Shown here: positions 8,720-18,949 of the stretch, in pieces
Layout: every line of letters begins with the position of its first letter
Position numbering within the stretch: position 1 is the first letter of the stretch
Assembly (NCBI RefSeq): GCF_026586805.1
Contig: NZ_JAPFHA010000013.1
Span: 62,001-126,000, forward strand
DNA: 64,000 nt
Direction: 5' to 3'
From: Niveibacterium sp. 24ML
GTDB taxonomy: Bacteria > Pseudomonadota > Gammaproteobacteria > Burkholderiales > Rhodocyclaceae
Program-made: the position numbers and the translations under genes
Notes under the pieces: generated by a model
Database searches by the model: none
Told to the model about the DNA's origin: nothing
Seen by the model: the letters and a program-made list of their open reading frames with translations, nothing else

Positions 8720-11557
8720 ATGGCAGAAATGAGCGTGGCGCAGTTCGCCAGCGAGCTGAGGATGCCTGCATCCGTCTTGCTTGAGCAGTTGCAGAAGGCC
8801 GGTGTTGCGAAGTCCAGTGAAGGCGAGTCCCTGAGCGAGGCGGACAAGACGCGCCTGCTCGATTACCTGCGGCGTTCGCATGGCGAGACCGCTCCGAAGG
8901 CGAAGATCACCCTGACGCGCAAGCAGACATCGGAGATCAAGGCTTCGGATGCGACCGGCAAGGCGCGCACCATCCAGGTTGAAGTGCGCAAGAAGCGGGT
9001 GTTCGTCAAGCGTGACCCATCCGAGTTGGCCGCCGAGGGTGGCGTCCATCCGGACATGGAAGAGGCCTTGATGCAGGCCGACGACGAGCACATCCCGGTG
9101 GCGGAAGTTGCTGAGCCTGAGCTCGCGCCCGTTCCGGAACCTGAGCCCGAAATCGTCCCGGAGCCGGAACCGGAACCCGCTCCGGAACCGGAGCCGGAGG
9201 TCGTTTCGGCGCCCGAGCCTGTGGTGGCAGTCGAGCCGGCACCCGAGGTCGTGGCTGAGCCGGCGCCGGCCGTCGTTGAGGCCGTGCCGGTATCGAACGT
9301 AGCCCCCCCCGCGCAAGCACAGGAAGCGCCAGCCGCACCGGTGGCCGCCCGTTCAATTCTCGACATGCTCTCGCCCGAGGAGCGTGCCGCCCGCGAACGC
9401 GAAGCGCGTCGCGCATCCGAGCTTGCCCGCATTCAAGCTGAAGAACTGCGCCTGAAGCAGGCGCGCGAAGCACGTAAGAAGTCCGATGAAGAGGCTGCGC
9501 GTCAGCGCGCCATTGAAGCCGCTGAAAAGGCGCGCCAGCCCGCCGCTGTGGCGGCCCCGGCCGCTGCCGCTCCGGCCAAGACCGGGACGCTGCATAAGCC
9601 GGTGAAGGCCGAGGGTGCCAAGGAAGAGAAGAAGGGTGCCGCCAAGAAGGTTGAGCGCGAGGATGACACCAAGCGTCGCCAGATCAAGACGCGCGGTGAC
9701 ACCGGTGGTGGTGCGGCCGGGTGGCGGGGTGCGCGTGGCGGCGGCCGTCACGGCAAGGACAACCGTCAGCAGGACACCAACTTCCAGGCGCCGACCGAGC
9801 CGATCGTGCGTGAAGTGCACGTGCCCGAGACCATTTCGCTGGCCGATCTCGCCCACAAGATGGCGATCAAGGCGACTGAGCTCATCAAGCAGATGATGAA
9901 GCTGGGGCAGATGGTGACGATCAATCAGGTGCTTGACCAGGAAACGGCGATGATCCTCGTCGAAGAAATGGGGCACCAGGCGATCGCGGCCAAGCTCGAT
10001 GATCCGGAAGCGCTGCTGGATGATTCGCAACAGAAGGATGCGGTGCAGTTGCCGCGTGCCCCGGTCGTGACCGTCATGGGCCACGTTGACCACGGCAAGA
10101 CCTCCTTGCTGGACTACATCCGTCGCGCCAAGGTGGCCTCGGGTGAAGCGGGTGGCATTACCCAGCACATCGGTGCGTATCACGTAGAGACCGATCGTGG
10201 CGTGGTGACCTTCCTCGATACGCCGGGTCACGAGGCCTTTACGGCGATGCGTGCCCGCGGTGCCAAGGCAACCGACATCGTCATTCTGGTGGTTGCTGCC
10301 GACGACGGCGTGATGCCGCAGACCAAGGAAGCGATCCACCATGCCAAGGCGGCAGGTGTGCCCATCGTGGTCGCCATCAACAAGATGGACAAGCCCGATG
10401 CGCATCCGGATCGCGTGAAACAGGAGCTGGTTGCAGAAGGCGTCGTGCCGGAAGAGTACGGTGGTGATTCGCCTTTCATTCCGGTGTCTGCGAAGACCGG
10501 CCTTGGGATCGATACGCTGCTAGAGAACTTGCTCCTGCAAGCCGAAGTGCTTGAATTGACTGCTGCAATCGATGCGCCGGCCAAGGGCTTGATCATCGAA
10601 GCGCGTCTGGACAAGGGCCGCGGCCCGGTTGCAACGATGCTGGTGCAGAGCGGCACGCTCAAGCGCGGCGATGTGGTGCTGGCCGGGGCGACCTTTGGCC
10701 GGATTCGCGCGATGCTGGACGAAAACGGCAAGCCCATCGCGGAAGCGGGCCCCTCGATTCCGGTCGAGATCCTCGGCCTGTCGGATGTGCCCTCGGCAGG
10801 TGACGATGCCATGGCGCTTGCCGATGAACGCAAGGCTCGTGAAATCGCGCTGTTCCGCCAAGGCAAGTTCCGTGATGTGAAGCTGGCAAAGCAACAGGCC
10901 GCCAAGCTCGAAAACATGTTTGAGCAGATGAAGGAAGGCGAGGTCAAGACCCTGCCGCTCATCATCAAGGCCGACGTGCAGGGCTCGCAGGAGGCACTGG
11001 TGCATGCACTGACCAAGCTTTCGACCGACGAGGTTCGTGTGCAGGTGATTCACGCTGCGGTGGGCGGTATCACCGAGAGCGACATCAACCTCGCCCAGGC
11101 TTCGAAGGCCGTGGTGATCGGCTTCAACACCCGTGCTGATGCCGGTGCACGCAAGACGGCCGAGGCATTTGACGTCGATCTGCGCTACTACAACATCATC
11201 TATGACGCAGTGGATGAGGTGAAAGCAGCCCTGTCCGGCATGCTGGCGCCCGAAAAGCGCGAGCAGATCATCGGTACGGTCGAGATTCGTCAGGTGTTCC
11301 GGATCTCGAAGGTTGGCGCGGTCGCAGGTTGTTATGTGCTTGACGGCAACGTCAAGCGCAACGCGCGGGTTCGCGTGCTGCGCAACCATGTGGTGGTTCA
11401 CGATGGTGAGCTCGATTCGCTCAAGCGCTTCAAGGACGACGTCAAGGAAGTCAAGTTCGGCTTCGAGTGCGGCCTGCAGATCAAGAATTTCAACGACATC
11501 ATGGAAGGCGATCACCTGGAGGTCTACGAGATCCAGGAAATCGCCCGGACGCTCTGA
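8720..11557 (+). CDS. infB: Translation initiation factor IF-2
   Basis: A 945-residue IF-2. The N-terminal IF2_N domain ([20 protein letters not shown]) is followed by a variable Glu/Pro/Ala-rich region (about 130-330) with an EPEPEP run, then a second IF2_N. The G domain has [12 protein letters not shown] (G1), [10 protein letters not shown] (G2), DTPGHEAF (G3), NKMDKPDA (G4) and SAKTG (G5). Domains II-IV follow, ending with [10 protein letters not shown]. It delivers initiator tRNA to the 30S subunit. ATG 8720 follows a GGAGG site. A terminator-like hairpin lies just after the stop. Confidence 0.96.
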   Translation: MAEMSVAQFASELRMPASVLLEQLQKAGVAKSSEGESLSEADKTRLLDYLRRSHGETAPKAKITLTRKQTSEIKASDATGKARTIQVEVRKKRVFVKRDPSELAAEGGVHPDMEEALMQADDEHIPVAEVAEPELAPVPEPEPEIVPEPEPEPAPEPEPEVVSAPEPVVAVEPAPEVVAEPAPAVVEAVPVSNVAPPAQAQEAPAAPVAARSILDMLSPEERAAREREARRASELARIQAEELRLKQAREARKKSDEEAARQRAIEAAEKARQPAAVAAPAAAAPAKTGTLHKPVKAEGAKEEKKGAAKKVEREDDTKRRQIKTRGDTGGGAAGWRGARGGGRHGKDNRQQDTNFQAPTEPIVREVHVPETISLADLAHKMAIKATELIKQMMKLGQMVTINQVLDQETAMILVEEMGHQAIAAKLDDPEALLDDSQQKDAVQLPRAPVVTVMGHVDHGKTSLLDYIRRAKVASGEAGGITQHIGAYHVETDRGVVTFLDTPGHEAFTAMRARGAKATDIVILVVAADDGVMPQTKEAIHHAKAAGVPIVVAINKMDKPDAHPDRVKQELVAEGVVPEEYGGDSPFIPVSAKTGLGIDTLLENLLLQAEVLELTAAIDAPAKGLIIEARLDKGRGPVATMLVQSGTLKRGDVVLAGATFGRIRAMLDENGKPIAEAGPSIPVEILGLSDVPSAGDDAMALADERKAREIALFRQGKFRDVKLAKQQAAKLENMFEQMKEGEVKTLPLIIKADVQGSQEALVHALTKLSTDEVRVQVIHAAVGGITESDINLAQASKAVVIGFNTRADAGARKTAEAFDVDLRYYNIIYDAVDEVKAALSGMLAPEKREQIIGTVEIRQVFRISKVGAVAGCYVLDGNVKRNARVRVLRNHVVVHDGELDSLKRFKDDVKEVKFGFECGLQIKNFNDIMEGDHLEVYEIQEIARTL

Positions 11558-11578
11558 TACCCAGTGCGGTGAAGTGCC

Positions 11579-11607
11579 AACGGGCCCCGCGAAGGGGCCC
11601 GTTTTGT
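11579..11607 (+). terminator. Strong terminator-like hairpin between infB and rbfA
   Basis: ACGGGCCCC (11580-11588) pairs perfectly with GGGGCCCGT (11594-11602) across a 5-nt loop, followed by TTTTG. It lies inside the conserved operon, so it should either partially terminate or act as an RNA processing/stability element. Confidence 0.75.
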
Positions 11608-11641
11608 TTGACTCCCCTCAGGCAGGGGCAGGAGTAGTGTG

Positions 11642-12058
11642 ATGGTTAAAGCGTTTTCGCGTGGTGACCGCGTCGCCGAGCAAATCAGACGCGAGCTTGC
11701 GGAGTTGATCCGCATGGAAGTGAAAGACCCGCGCATCGGTTTCGTGACGATCACCTCGGTCGAGGTGACGCCGGACTATGCGCACGCCAAGGTCTATTTC
11801 ACGACGATCGAAGGTGAGCGTGCCGTGCCGGAACTTGCCCAGGGCCTGCGCCGCGCGAGTGGATTCTTGCGTCGCGAGCTTGGGCGCCGCATCCGCATTC
11901 ACACAACGCCGGACCTGCACTGGGTGTATGACCGCTCGATCGAGCGCGGGGCGCAGCTTTCGGCGCTTATCGATGAGGCGGTGCGCAGTGACGCCGCGCA
12001 CGCTGGCGAAGCGCAAGGCGAAGACCCAGCCGCCTCGGACGAGAAGCCCGCGCAATGA
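11642..12058 (+). CDS. rbfA: Ribosome-binding factor A
   Basis: A 138-residue KH-type protein needed for late 30S assembly and 16S rRNA processing. [44 protein letters not shown] is the family core, and [21 protein letters not shown] completes it. ATG 11642 has GGAG 7 nt upstream; the adjacent GTG 11639 is less likely. It overlaps truB by 4 nt (ATGA). Confidence 0.94.
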   Translation: MVKAFSRGDRVAEQIRRELAELIRMEVKDPRIGFVTITSVEVTPDYAHAKVYFTTIEGERAVPELAQGLRRASGFLRRELGRRIRIHTTPDLHWVYDRSIERGAQLSALIDEAVRSDAAHAGEAQGEDPAASDEKPAQ

Positions 12059-12963
12059 AGCCTGCGCGCGCTCCGCGACTTTGTATCGATGGCGTCGTGA
12101 TGCTGGACAAGCCGGTCGGCATGTCCTCGAACGCGGCCCTGCAAACGGTGCGCCGACTGTATAACGCTGCCAAAGGCGGGCACACCGGCACGCTCGATCC
12201 GCTCGCCAGTGGTTTGCTCCCGCTGTGTCTTGGCGAGGCAACCAAGTTCAGCCAGATGCTGCTGGATGCCGACAAGTCTTACCGGGCGCGCGTGCGCCTT
12301 GGCGTAAGGACGAGCACGGGTGACGCCGAGGGCGAAGTGATCGCGACTGCCCCAGTCGACGCACGGAACGAGGACGTCGCGGAGGCGGTCGCCGGTTTTC
12401 TTGGCGAGATCGAGCAGGTGCCGCCGATGTACTCGGCCCTCAAGCGCGACGGCAAGGCCCTTTACGAGTACGCCCGTGCTGGCGTAACCGTGGAGCGTGA
12501 TGCCCGGCGGGTGACGATCCATGCGATCAAGGCCGGAGCGCTTGACGGTCAGGACTTCGATCTGGATGTCAGTTGCAGCAAGGGCACCTACATCCGCACG
12601 CTTGCAGAAGACATCGGGTCACGCCTTGGCTGCGGTGCGCACATCGTTGCATTGCGTCGTACCCGGATCGGGCCCTTTGAGATCGGGGACGCGGTCTCGC
12701 TGGAACAACTTGAATCGAGCGATGCAGTTCGCGGCGCATCATTGCGCGCGGCGGATCTGCTCGCATCCCATTTGCCTGCCGTACCGCTTGCTCCGGATGC
12801 GGCGGGCAGTTTTCTGCACGGTCAGTCTGTCGCTGTCCCGCTGCCGCCAGGCGCGGTGGAATGCCGTGTGTTTGCCGACGGGCGTTTTCTAGGCCTTGGC
12901 CGGGTTTCGCCAGATGGTCGGCTGGCACCGCGACGACTCATTGCGAGTCACGCAGGTGCTTGA
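12055..12963 (+). CDS. truB: tRNA pseudouridine(55) synthase
   Basis: A 302-residue Tru[19 protein letters not shown] opens the fold and [20 protein letters not shown] carries the catalytic aspartate. [34 protein letters not shown] is the second conserved block, and a PUA-like C-terminus follows. It modifies U55 in the T loop of elongator tRNAs. Its start overlaps the rbfA stop, and its stop codon overlaps the -35 box of the rpsO promoter. Confidence 0.95.
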   Translation: MKPARAPRLCIDGVVMLDKPVGMSSNAALQTVRRLYNAAKGGHTGTLDPLASGLLPLCLGEATKFSQMLLDADKSYRARVRLGVRTSTGDAEGEVIATAPVDARNEDVAEAVAGFLGEIEQVPPMYSALKRDGKALYEYARAGVTVERDARRVTIHAIKAGALDGQDFDLDVSCSKGTYIRTLAEDIGSRLGCGAHIVALRRTRIGPFEIGDAVSLEQLESSDAVRGASLRAADLLASHLPAVPLAPDAAGSFLHGQSVAVPLPPGAVECRVFADGRFLGLGRVSPDGRLAPRRLIASHAGA

Positions 12964-12989
12964 TGTAAATGAAAATTCGCCGCTATAAT
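12960..12989 (+). promoter_or_regulatory. Sigma-70 promoter for rpsO
   Basis: TTGATG (12960-12965) and a perfect TATAAT (12984-12989) are spaced by 18 bp. The -35 overlaps the truB stop codon. It gives rpsO-pnp transcription independent of the rimP operon, as in other proteobacteria. Confidence 0.8.
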
Positions 12990-13028
12990 GCGCGGCTCGA
13001 CTGAAAGCAGATAACTGGATTAGAAGAG

Positions 13029-13298
13029 ATGGCTATTGCTACGACACAAAAGGCGCAGATCGTCGCCGACTTCCAGCGCGCCAAGGGCGACACTGGTTCG
13101 CCCGAAGTACAGATCGCGCTGCTGACCGCACGCATCAATGACCTGACCGGTCACTTCAAGGCGCACACGAAAGACCACCACTCCCGCCGTGGCCTGCTCG
13201 CCATGGTGAGCCAGCGCCGCAAGCTGCTCGACTACCTCAAGCGCAAGGAAGTTGACCGCTACCGCAGCGTGATTGAGCGTCTCGGCCTGCGTAAGTAA
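13029..13298 (+). CDS. rpsO: Ribosomal protein uS15
   Basis: An 89-residue S15, the usual length. The family core [53 protein letters not shown] is intact. It binds the central domain of 16S rRNA early in 30S assembly. It has its own strong promoter and is followed by a hairpin and pnp. Confidence 0.97.
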   Translation: MAIATTQKAQIVADFQRAKGDTGSPEVQIALLTARINDLTGHFKAHTKDHHSRRGLLAMVSQRRKLLDYLKRKEVDRYRSVIERLGLRK

Positions 13299-13353
13299 TC
13301 GGCGGCTGACAGCCGTGACCACGACGCAATCCCCGCGGTTCGGCTGAATTCGC

Positions 13354-13389
13354 AATGCCGGCGAGCCCTACGGGCGACGCCGGCATTGT
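13354..13389 (+). terminator. Hairpin between rpsO and pnp (terminator or RNase III processing site)
   Basis: AATGCCGGCG and CGCCGGCATT form a long stem, with GCCC/GGGC pairing extending it inside. Only a short TT run follows. In E. coli the same position carries the rpsO terminator and the RNase III site through which PNPase autoregulates its own message. Confidence 0.6.
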
Positions 13390-13471
13390 TCCATTTGAGA
13401 TCCGTTGCACAGACTCCACAGGCCTCGCCTGCCGGATTGGCTGAGCAGCGGGCAGACTGAAAGGATTTCCC

Positions 13472-15580
13472 TTGCTGCCCACACCGACAAAGAAGACTTT
13501 TACTTACGGATCGCAAACCGTCACGCTTGAGACCGGCGAAATTGCTCGTCAGGCCCACGGCGCGGTCATGGTGTCGATGGACGACACCGTGGTGCTGGCG
13601 ACTGTTTGTGCCGCCAAGAATCCCAAGCCGGGGCAGGATTTCTTTCCGCTCACGGTTGACTACATGGAGAAGTTCTACGCTGCGGGTCGTATCCCCGGTG
13701 GCTTCTTTAAGCGTGAAGGCCGTCCGACCGAGAAGGACACCCTGACCTCCCGCCTGATCGACCGTCCGATTCGTCCGCTGTTCCCGGAAGGCTTCTACAA
13801 CGAGATCCAGGTCGTCGTGACCGTGCTCTCGCAGAACCCGGAAATCGATGCTGACATCCCGGCGATGATCGGTGCCTCGGCTGCGCTGACGCTCTCTGGC
13901 GTGCCGTTTCAGGGGCCGATCGGCGCATGCCGCGTCGGTTACGAGAACGGCCAGTACATTCTCAACCCCACTGCGACCCAGTTGCAGACCAGCCAGATGA
14001 ATCTGGTGGTGGCCGGCACCGAAGTTGGCGTGATGATGGTCGAGTCGGAAGCGAACGAGCTGCCGGAAGACGTGATGCTGGGCGCCGTCGTGTATGGCCA
14101 CCAGCAGATGCAGACCGTGATCAACGCGATCAACGAGTTGGCCGATGAAGCCGGCAAGCCGGAGTGGGACTGGAAAGCGCCGGAACAGGATGCCGAGCTG
14201 GCCGCCAAGGTCGAAGCGCTCGCACTGCCGGGCCTGAATGAAGCTTTCGCGCTGACCGTGAAGCAGCAGCGCAGCGACCGGATCAAGGAAGTCACCGCTG
14301 CGACGATCGCTGCGCTGGTGACCGGTGAGCCCGGCGCGCCCACCGAAGCCCAGATCAAGGATCGCCTCTTCGCGCTCGAATCGAGCATCGTGCGTAACCG
14401 CATCCTTAATGGTGAGCCGCGTATTGATGGTCGTGACACCCGCACGGTGCGCCCGATCACGATCCGCACTGGCGTTCTGCCGCGCACCCACGGTTCGGTA
14501 CTGTTCACCCGAGGCGAAACGCAGGCCTTGGTGATCGCGACCCTCGGCACCGGGCGTGACGAGCAGATCATCGACGCCATCGCGGGCGAATACCGCGAGC
14601 GCTTCATGCTGCACTACAACTTCCCGCCGTTTGCGACCGGTGAAACCGGCCGTGTCGGCGCGCCGAAGCGCCGCGAAATCGGCCACGGCCGTCTCGCCAA
14701 GCGCGCCCTTGTGGCGGTGCTGCCGGACGCAGCTGAGTTTGGCTATACGACGCGCGTGGTGTCCGAGATCACCGAATCGAACGGTTCCTCGTCGATGGCC
14801 TCGGTCTGCGGCGGCTCGCTTGCCATGATGGATGCGGGCGTTCCGCTCAAGAACCACGTGGCCGGTATCGCCATGGGCCTGATCAAGGACGGCAACCGTT
14901 TTGCCGTGCTGACCGACATCCTTGGCGATGAAGATCACCTCGGCGACATGGACTTCAAGGTTGCAGGTACCGAAAACGGCGTGACCGCGCTGCAGATGGA
15001 CCTGAAGATTGACTCGATCAATCCGGCGATCATGAAGAAAGCGCTGGAGCAGGCTCGCGAAGGCCGTCTGCATATCCTCGAGCTGATGAAGGCGTCGATG
15101 GGTGGTCACCGCACCGAGCTGTCCGAGTTCGCGCCGCGCATGCTGACCCTGAAGATCAATCCGGAGAAGATCCGCGACGTGATCGGCAAGGGCGGCGCGG
15201 TGATTCGTGCGCTGACTGAAGAGACCGGCACGGTCATCGACATTCAGGACGACGGTACCGTGACCATTGCTTCGGTGGATGGCGCGAAGGCAGAGCTGGC
15301 CAAGGCGCGCATCGAAGCGATCGCCGCCGATGTCGAGATCGGCAAGATCTACGAAGGCCCGGTGCTGAAGATTCTGGAGTTCGGTGCCATCGTGAACATC
15401 ATGCCGGGTCGCGATGGTCTGCTGCATGTCTCGCAGATCGCGAACAAGCGGGTGGAAAACGTGGGCGACTACCTCAAGGAAGGTCAGGTCATCCGCGTCA
15501 AGGTCATCGAGACCGACGACAAGGGCAAGATTCGCCTGAGCCTCAAGGCGGTTGAAGCCGAAGCGCAGCAACAGCAGTAA
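13472..15580 (+). CDS. pnp: Polyribonucleotide nucleotidyltransferase (PNPase)
   Basis: A 702-residue PNPase. Two RNase PH domains are separated by an alpha-helical domain; the second includes [17 protein letters not shown] and the conserved [20 protein letters not shown] active-site block. KH ([22 protein letters not shown]) and S1 ([20 protein letters not shown]) domains follow. It degrades RNA 3'-5' phosphorolytically and joins the degradosome. The start is TTG 13472 with an AAGGA site, a weak start that fits tight post-transcriptional control. A clear terminator follows. Confidence 0.95.
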   Translation: MLPTPTKKTFTYGSQTVTLETGEIARQAHGAVMVSMDDTVVLATVCAAKNPKPGQDFFPLTVDYMEKFYAAGRIPGGFFKREGRPTEKDTLTSRLIDRPIRPLFPEGFYNEIQVVVTVLSQNPEIDADIPAMIGASAALTLSGVPFQGPIGACRVGYENGQYILNPTATQLQTSQMNLVVAGTEVGVMMVESEANELPEDVMLGAVVYGHQQMQTVINAINELADEAGKPEWDWKAPEQDAELAAKVEALALPGLNEAFALTVKQQRSDRIKEVTAATIAALVTGEPGAPTEAQIKDRLFALESSIVRNRILNGEPRIDGRDTRTVRPITIRTGVLPRTHGSVLFTRGETQALVIATLGTGRDEQIIDAIAGEYRERFMLHYNFPPFATGETGRVGAPKRREIGHGRLAKRALVAVLPDAAEFGYTTRVVSEITESNGSSSMASVCGGSLAMMDAGVPLKNHVAGIAMGLIKDGNRFAVLTDILGDEDHLGDMDFKVAGTENGVTALQMDLKIDSINPAIMKKALEQAREGRLHILELMKASMGGHRTELSEFAPRMLTLKINPEKIRDVIGKGGAVIRALTEETGTVIDIQDDGTVTIASVDGAKAELAKARIEAIAADVEIGKIYEGPVLKILEFGAIVNIMPGRDGLLHVSQIANKRVENVGDYLKEGQVIRVKVIETDDKGKIRLSLKAVEAEAQQQQ

Positions 15581-15600
15581 GCTGGCTTGCTCTGGCAGAG

Positions 15601-15629
15601 GGCCCGCGTAAGCGGGCCTTTTGTTTTTT
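15601..15629 (+). terminator. Intrinsic terminator after pnp
   Basis: GGCCCGC (15601-15607) pairs with GCGGGCC (15612-15618), followed by TTTTGTTTTTT. Confidence 0.88.
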
Positions 15630-15689
15630 ATGCGTGCGCCGAAGTCGCATCAGGCTTCGATAGAATCGCCGCTTCAATCGAGGTGCTTC

Positions 15690-17081
15690 ATGTCCCAGTT
15701 CAGTAGCGCGTCCGAGCCCGTCGACGCACAGATCGCCAAGCTCAAGCTGCCCCCCCACTCCATTGAAGCGGAGCAATCGCTGATTGGCGGGCTGCTGCTT
15801 GATAACGAGGCCTGGGATCGGATCGCAGACCTTGTCAGCGAAACCGACTTCTATCGTGATGACCATCGGCGGATCTTTCGCCATATCGCCAATCTGGTTG
15901 AACTGGGTAAGCCGGCCGACGTCGTGACGGTGTTCGAGTCGCTCGACAAGGCGGCGGAAGCCGCCCAGGTCGGCGGCCTGAGCTATCTGGCGGAGATTGC
16001 GAATAACACCCCGTCAGCCGCGAACATCCGCCGCTACGCCGAGATCATTCGCGAGCGCTGCATCCTGCGTCGACTGGTAACAATTGGCGACGACATCGCC
16101 GCGAATGCGCTCGCGCCGGCCGGGCGTGACGCCAAGGACTTGCTCGATCAGGCCGAGGCGAAGATTTTCGAGATCGCGGAGACCGGGGCGCGTTCGGCGT
16201 CCGGATTTCAGCCGATCCAGCCGGTCCTGGGCCAGGTGGTGGATCGCATTCAGGAGTTGTACGACCGCGATGATCCGGAGGAGGTCACCGGTATTCCCTA
16301 CGGATTGGTGGACGTCGACGACAAGATGTCCGGCCTTCACGGCAGCGACATGATCGTGATTGCCGGCCGCCCTGGCATGGGGAAAACAACCTTTGCCCTG
16401 AACGTGGCCGAGAACATTGCGATCCACTCGAAATTGCCGGTTGCCATCTTTTCGATGGAAATGCCGGCAACCCAATTGGCGATGCGCTTCATTGCATCGG
16501 TCGGGCGCCTCGACCAGACGCGGCTGCGCAGCGGGCGACTGACTGACGACGACTGGCAGAACCTGACGATGGCGCTGGGGCTTCTGCACGAGGCGCCGAT
16601 CTTCATTGACGAAACCCCGGGCCTCAACCCGACCGACCTTCGCGCACGTTGCCGCCGCCTGCACCGCCAATGCGGCAAGCTGGGGCTGATCGTGATCGAC
16701 TACCTGCAGTTGATGACATCGCTCAAGCAAACCGACAACCGGGCGCAGGAGCTGTCGGACATTTCGCGCTCGATCAAGTCCCTGGCCAAGGAACTCAATG
16801 TTCCGATCTTTGCGCTCTCGCAGCTCAACCGAAGCTTGGAGAACCGGCCGAACAAGCGCCCGGTGGCGTCCGACCTCCGCGAATCCGGCGCCATCGAGCA
16901 GGACGCGGACATCATCATGTTCATCTACCGCGACGAGATCTATAACCCCGATTCACCCGACAAGGGCACCGCGGAGCTGATCATCGGCAAGCACCGGAAC
17001 GGCCCTACGGGCGTGGTGAAGCTCACCTTCCGCGGCGAAAGCACGCGCTTCGAGAACTACGTGTCGGCACCCGGCTACTGA
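15690..17081 (+). CDS. dnaB: Replicative DNA helicase DnaB
   Basis: A 463-residue DnaB. The N-terminal domain (PPHSIEAEQSLIGGLLLDNEAWD, about 20-120) precedes a linker and a RecA-like motor with Walker A GRPGMGKTTFALN, the FSMEMPATQLAMR block, Walker B LIVIDYLQLM and the FALSQLNRSLENR motif; RESGAIEQDADIIMFIYRDE follows. It unwinds DNA at the replication fork as a hexamer. ATG 15690 has GAGG 6 nt upstream. No intein interrupts it. TAGAAT at 15661 could be a -10 element. Confidence 0.95.
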   Translation: MSQFSSASEPVDAQIAKLKLPPHSIEAEQSLIGGLLLDNEAWDRIADLVSETDFYRDDHRRIFRHIANLVELGKPADVVTVFESLDKAAEAAQVGGLSYLAEIANNTPSAANIRRYAEIIRERCILRRLVTIGDDIAANALAPAGRDAKDLLDQAEAKIFEIAETGARSASGFQPIQPVLGQVVDRIQELYDRDDPEEVTGIPYGLVDVDDKMSGLHGSDMIVIAGRPGMGKTTFALNVAENIAIHSKLPVAIFSMEMPATQLAMRFIASVGRLDQTRLRSGRLTDDDWQNLTMALGLLHEAPIFIDETPGLNPTDLRARCRRLHRQCGKLGLIVIDYLQLMTSLKQTDNRAQELSDISRSIKSLAKELNVPIFALSQLNRSLENRPNKRPVASDLRESGAIEQDADIIMFIYRDEIYNPDSPDKGTAELIIGKHRNGPTGVVKLTFRGESTRFENYVSAPGY

Positions 17082-17180
17082 TCCCGTCGACGACGCCATG
17101 CTCGCGCCGCTCCGCCCCCGGTGTGGGGGCTGCGAGGCCACGCAGATCTGCACCAGCGGCCCGCACGGAAAGACCCGCCT

Positions 17181-17672
17181 ATGTCAAAAATTGAAACCCT
17201 CACCCGCAAGCAGGCCGTCCGCGATTACGAGGGCTATGCCTGTATCGGTCTCGCGAACCCGAAGAATCCGGCCAATGTTGGCGAGGTGATGCGCGCCGCG
17301 GGGTGCTACGGCGTGCATTCGGTGTTCTACACCGGCAAGCGCTACGAGAAGGCCAGCGCTTTCCGCACCGATACCAAGCAGGTGCATCTACAGATTCCGC
17401 TGATCGGCGTGGAGGATCTGCAGGGCATCATTCCGCTCGGTTGTGTGCCGGTTGCGATCGAGATCCACGCCAACGCGCAGCCGCTGACGCAGTACAAGCA
17501 CCCCGAGCGCGCGTTCTACATCTTCGGGCCGGAGGACGGCAGCCTGAAGGCCGACGTAACAGCTTGGTGCCGTGACATCGTCTATGTGCCGACCAATGGC
17601 TGCATGAACCTTGCCGCGACGGTGAACGTGGTGCTCTACGACCGCATGCTGAAGCGTTCCCTGGCCGATTGA
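17181..17672 (+). CDS. TrmH/SpoU-family RNA 2'-O-methyltransferase
   Basis: A 163-residue single-domain SPOUT methyltransferase. Motif I is IGLANPKNPANVGEVMRAAGCYG, motif II FYIFGPEDGSL, and motif III YVPTNGCMNLAATVNVVLYDRM, which form the trefoil-knot SAM site. The length resembles TrmL (which modifies the tRNA wobble position), but the target RNA cannot be inferred from sequence alone. ATG 17181 is chosen because homologous sequence starts there. Confidence 0.85.
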   Translation: MSKIETLTRKQAVRDYEGYACIGLANPKNPANVGEVMRAAGCYGVHSVFYTGKRYEKASAFRTDTKQVHLQIPLIGVEDLQGIIPLGCVPVAIEIHANAQPLTQYKHPERAFYIFGPEDGSLKADVTAWCRDIVYVPTNGCMNLAATVNVVLYDRMLKRSLAD

Positions 17673-17751
17673 CTACGGCTTGGGCCGCGTGCCGGTTGTC
17701 GACCGGCGCTGAGTGAGCTAGCGTGATGAGACTGCGACAGCGGAGCCCGCC

Positions 17752-18858
17752 ATGTTCGGCAAACTGATCTTCCGGCAACTCTTCGACGCCGCATCGTCGA
17801 CCTACACCTACCTGTTGGCCGACCCCGCGACGCGCGATGCGGTGCTGATTGACACCGTCTTCGAGCAGCATCTGCGCGACCTCGCGCTGCTTGAAGAACT
17901 TGGCCTCAAGCTTGTGGCGGTGCTCGATACGCATTGCCACGCCGACCATGTCACCGGCGCCTGGCTGATGCAGGCGGAGACCGGCTGCCGCATCGGGGTG
18001 TCGAAACGTTACGGCGATGCGATGCAGGGGGCGGACCTGCTACTCGACCACGGTGATCGCGTGGTGTTCGGGCAGCGCTACCTTGAGGTGCGCGCAACGC
18101 CTGGGCATACCGATGGCTGCCTGTGTTTCGTCAGCGACGACCAAGGCATGGCATTCACCGGCGACACTCTGCTGATCCGCGGCGCCGGGCGTTGCGACTT
18201 CCAGCAGGGCAGCGCGCACACGCTGTTCCGCTCGATCACCGAGCAGATCTTCAGCCTGCCGGGCGAATGCCTGATCTTCCCCGCCCATGACTACAACGGG
18301 CGAACGATGTCCTCGGTAGCGGAAGAGCGCTGCCACAACCCACGCATTGGCGGGCAGGCGGACGAGCGCGACTTCGTCGGCTTCATGGAAAACCTCAACC
18401 TGCCGCATCCGAAGCAGCTTGCCGTGGCGGTGCCGGCCAACCTGCGATCGGGCCGCCCCGAAGACGGGCGGGTGCCGCGGCCGGCGGACTGGGGGCCGGT
18501 GCGCCAGAGCTATGCGGGCTTGCTTGAGATCGAGCCCGAATGGGTGGCCGAACACCTGGATGAGGTGCAGGTGCTCGATGTGCGTCTGCGCGACGAAGTG
18601 GACGAGCGGTTGGGGCGCATCGCCGGTGCGCGGCTGATCCCCCTGAACGAATTGCGTGAACGTCTGGCCGAGGTGGCGACTGATCGCCCAGTGATCGCCG
18701 TGTGCCATGCGGGCATGCGTTCCGGCCAGGCCAGCGTGATCCTGCGTCAGGCGGGCCTCACCCGCGTTGCCAACATGCGCGGCGGCATGCTGCAGTGGCA
18801 GCAGCTGGGCTTGCCGGTGGAACGCTGCGCCCTTCAAGCCGGCCCGCCAACATCTTGA
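17752..18858 (+). CDS. Persulfide dioxygenase-rhodanese fusion (ETHE1-like)
   Basis: A 368-residue two-domain protein. Residues 1-240 are a metallo-beta-lactamase-fold persulfide dioxygenase: DTHCHADHVTG (His61, His63, Asp65, His66), ATPGHTDG (His119) and FTGDTLL (Asp138) supply the mono-iron ligands. Residues about 255-355 are a rhodanese domain whose loop CHAGMRSG has the active-site cysteine, Cys318. Such fusions oxidise glutathione persulfide to sulfite and couple it to thiosulfate formation or use. It is cytoplasmic. No other sulfur-oxidation gene is adjacent. Confidence 0.9.
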   Translation: MFGKLIFRQLFDAASSTYTYLLADPATRDAVLIDTVFEQHLRDLALLEELGLKLVAVLDTHCHADHVTGAWLMQAETGCRIGVSKRYGDAMQGADLLLDHGDRVVFGQRYLEVRATPGHTDGCLCFVSDDQGMAFTGDTLLIRGAGRCDFQQGSAHTLFRSITEQIFSLPGECLIFPAHDYNGRTMSSVAEERCHNPRIGGQADERDFVGFMENLNLPHPKQLAVAVPANLRSGRPEDGRVPRPADWGPVRQSYAGLLEIEPEWVAEHLDEVQVLDVRLRDEVDERLGRIAGARLIPLNELRERLAEVATDRPVIAVCHAGMRSGQASVILRQAGLTRVANMRGGMLQWQQLGLPVERCALQAGPPTS

Positions 18859-18949
18859 TGCAATTCACGGCGTCCTGACACCTTTCGCGCGGGGTGGTGG
18901 CGGCAGACTTCGCGCTGCCGACTCACTTCGTCCATAGCGAGAAGACTTC

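Noticed and set aside
13259-15571. 770-codon open frame antisense to pnp
   Set aside because: It mirrors pnp codon by codon, an effect of high third-position GC. The translation is His/Arg/Asp-rich without any family motif, while pnp is unmistakable.
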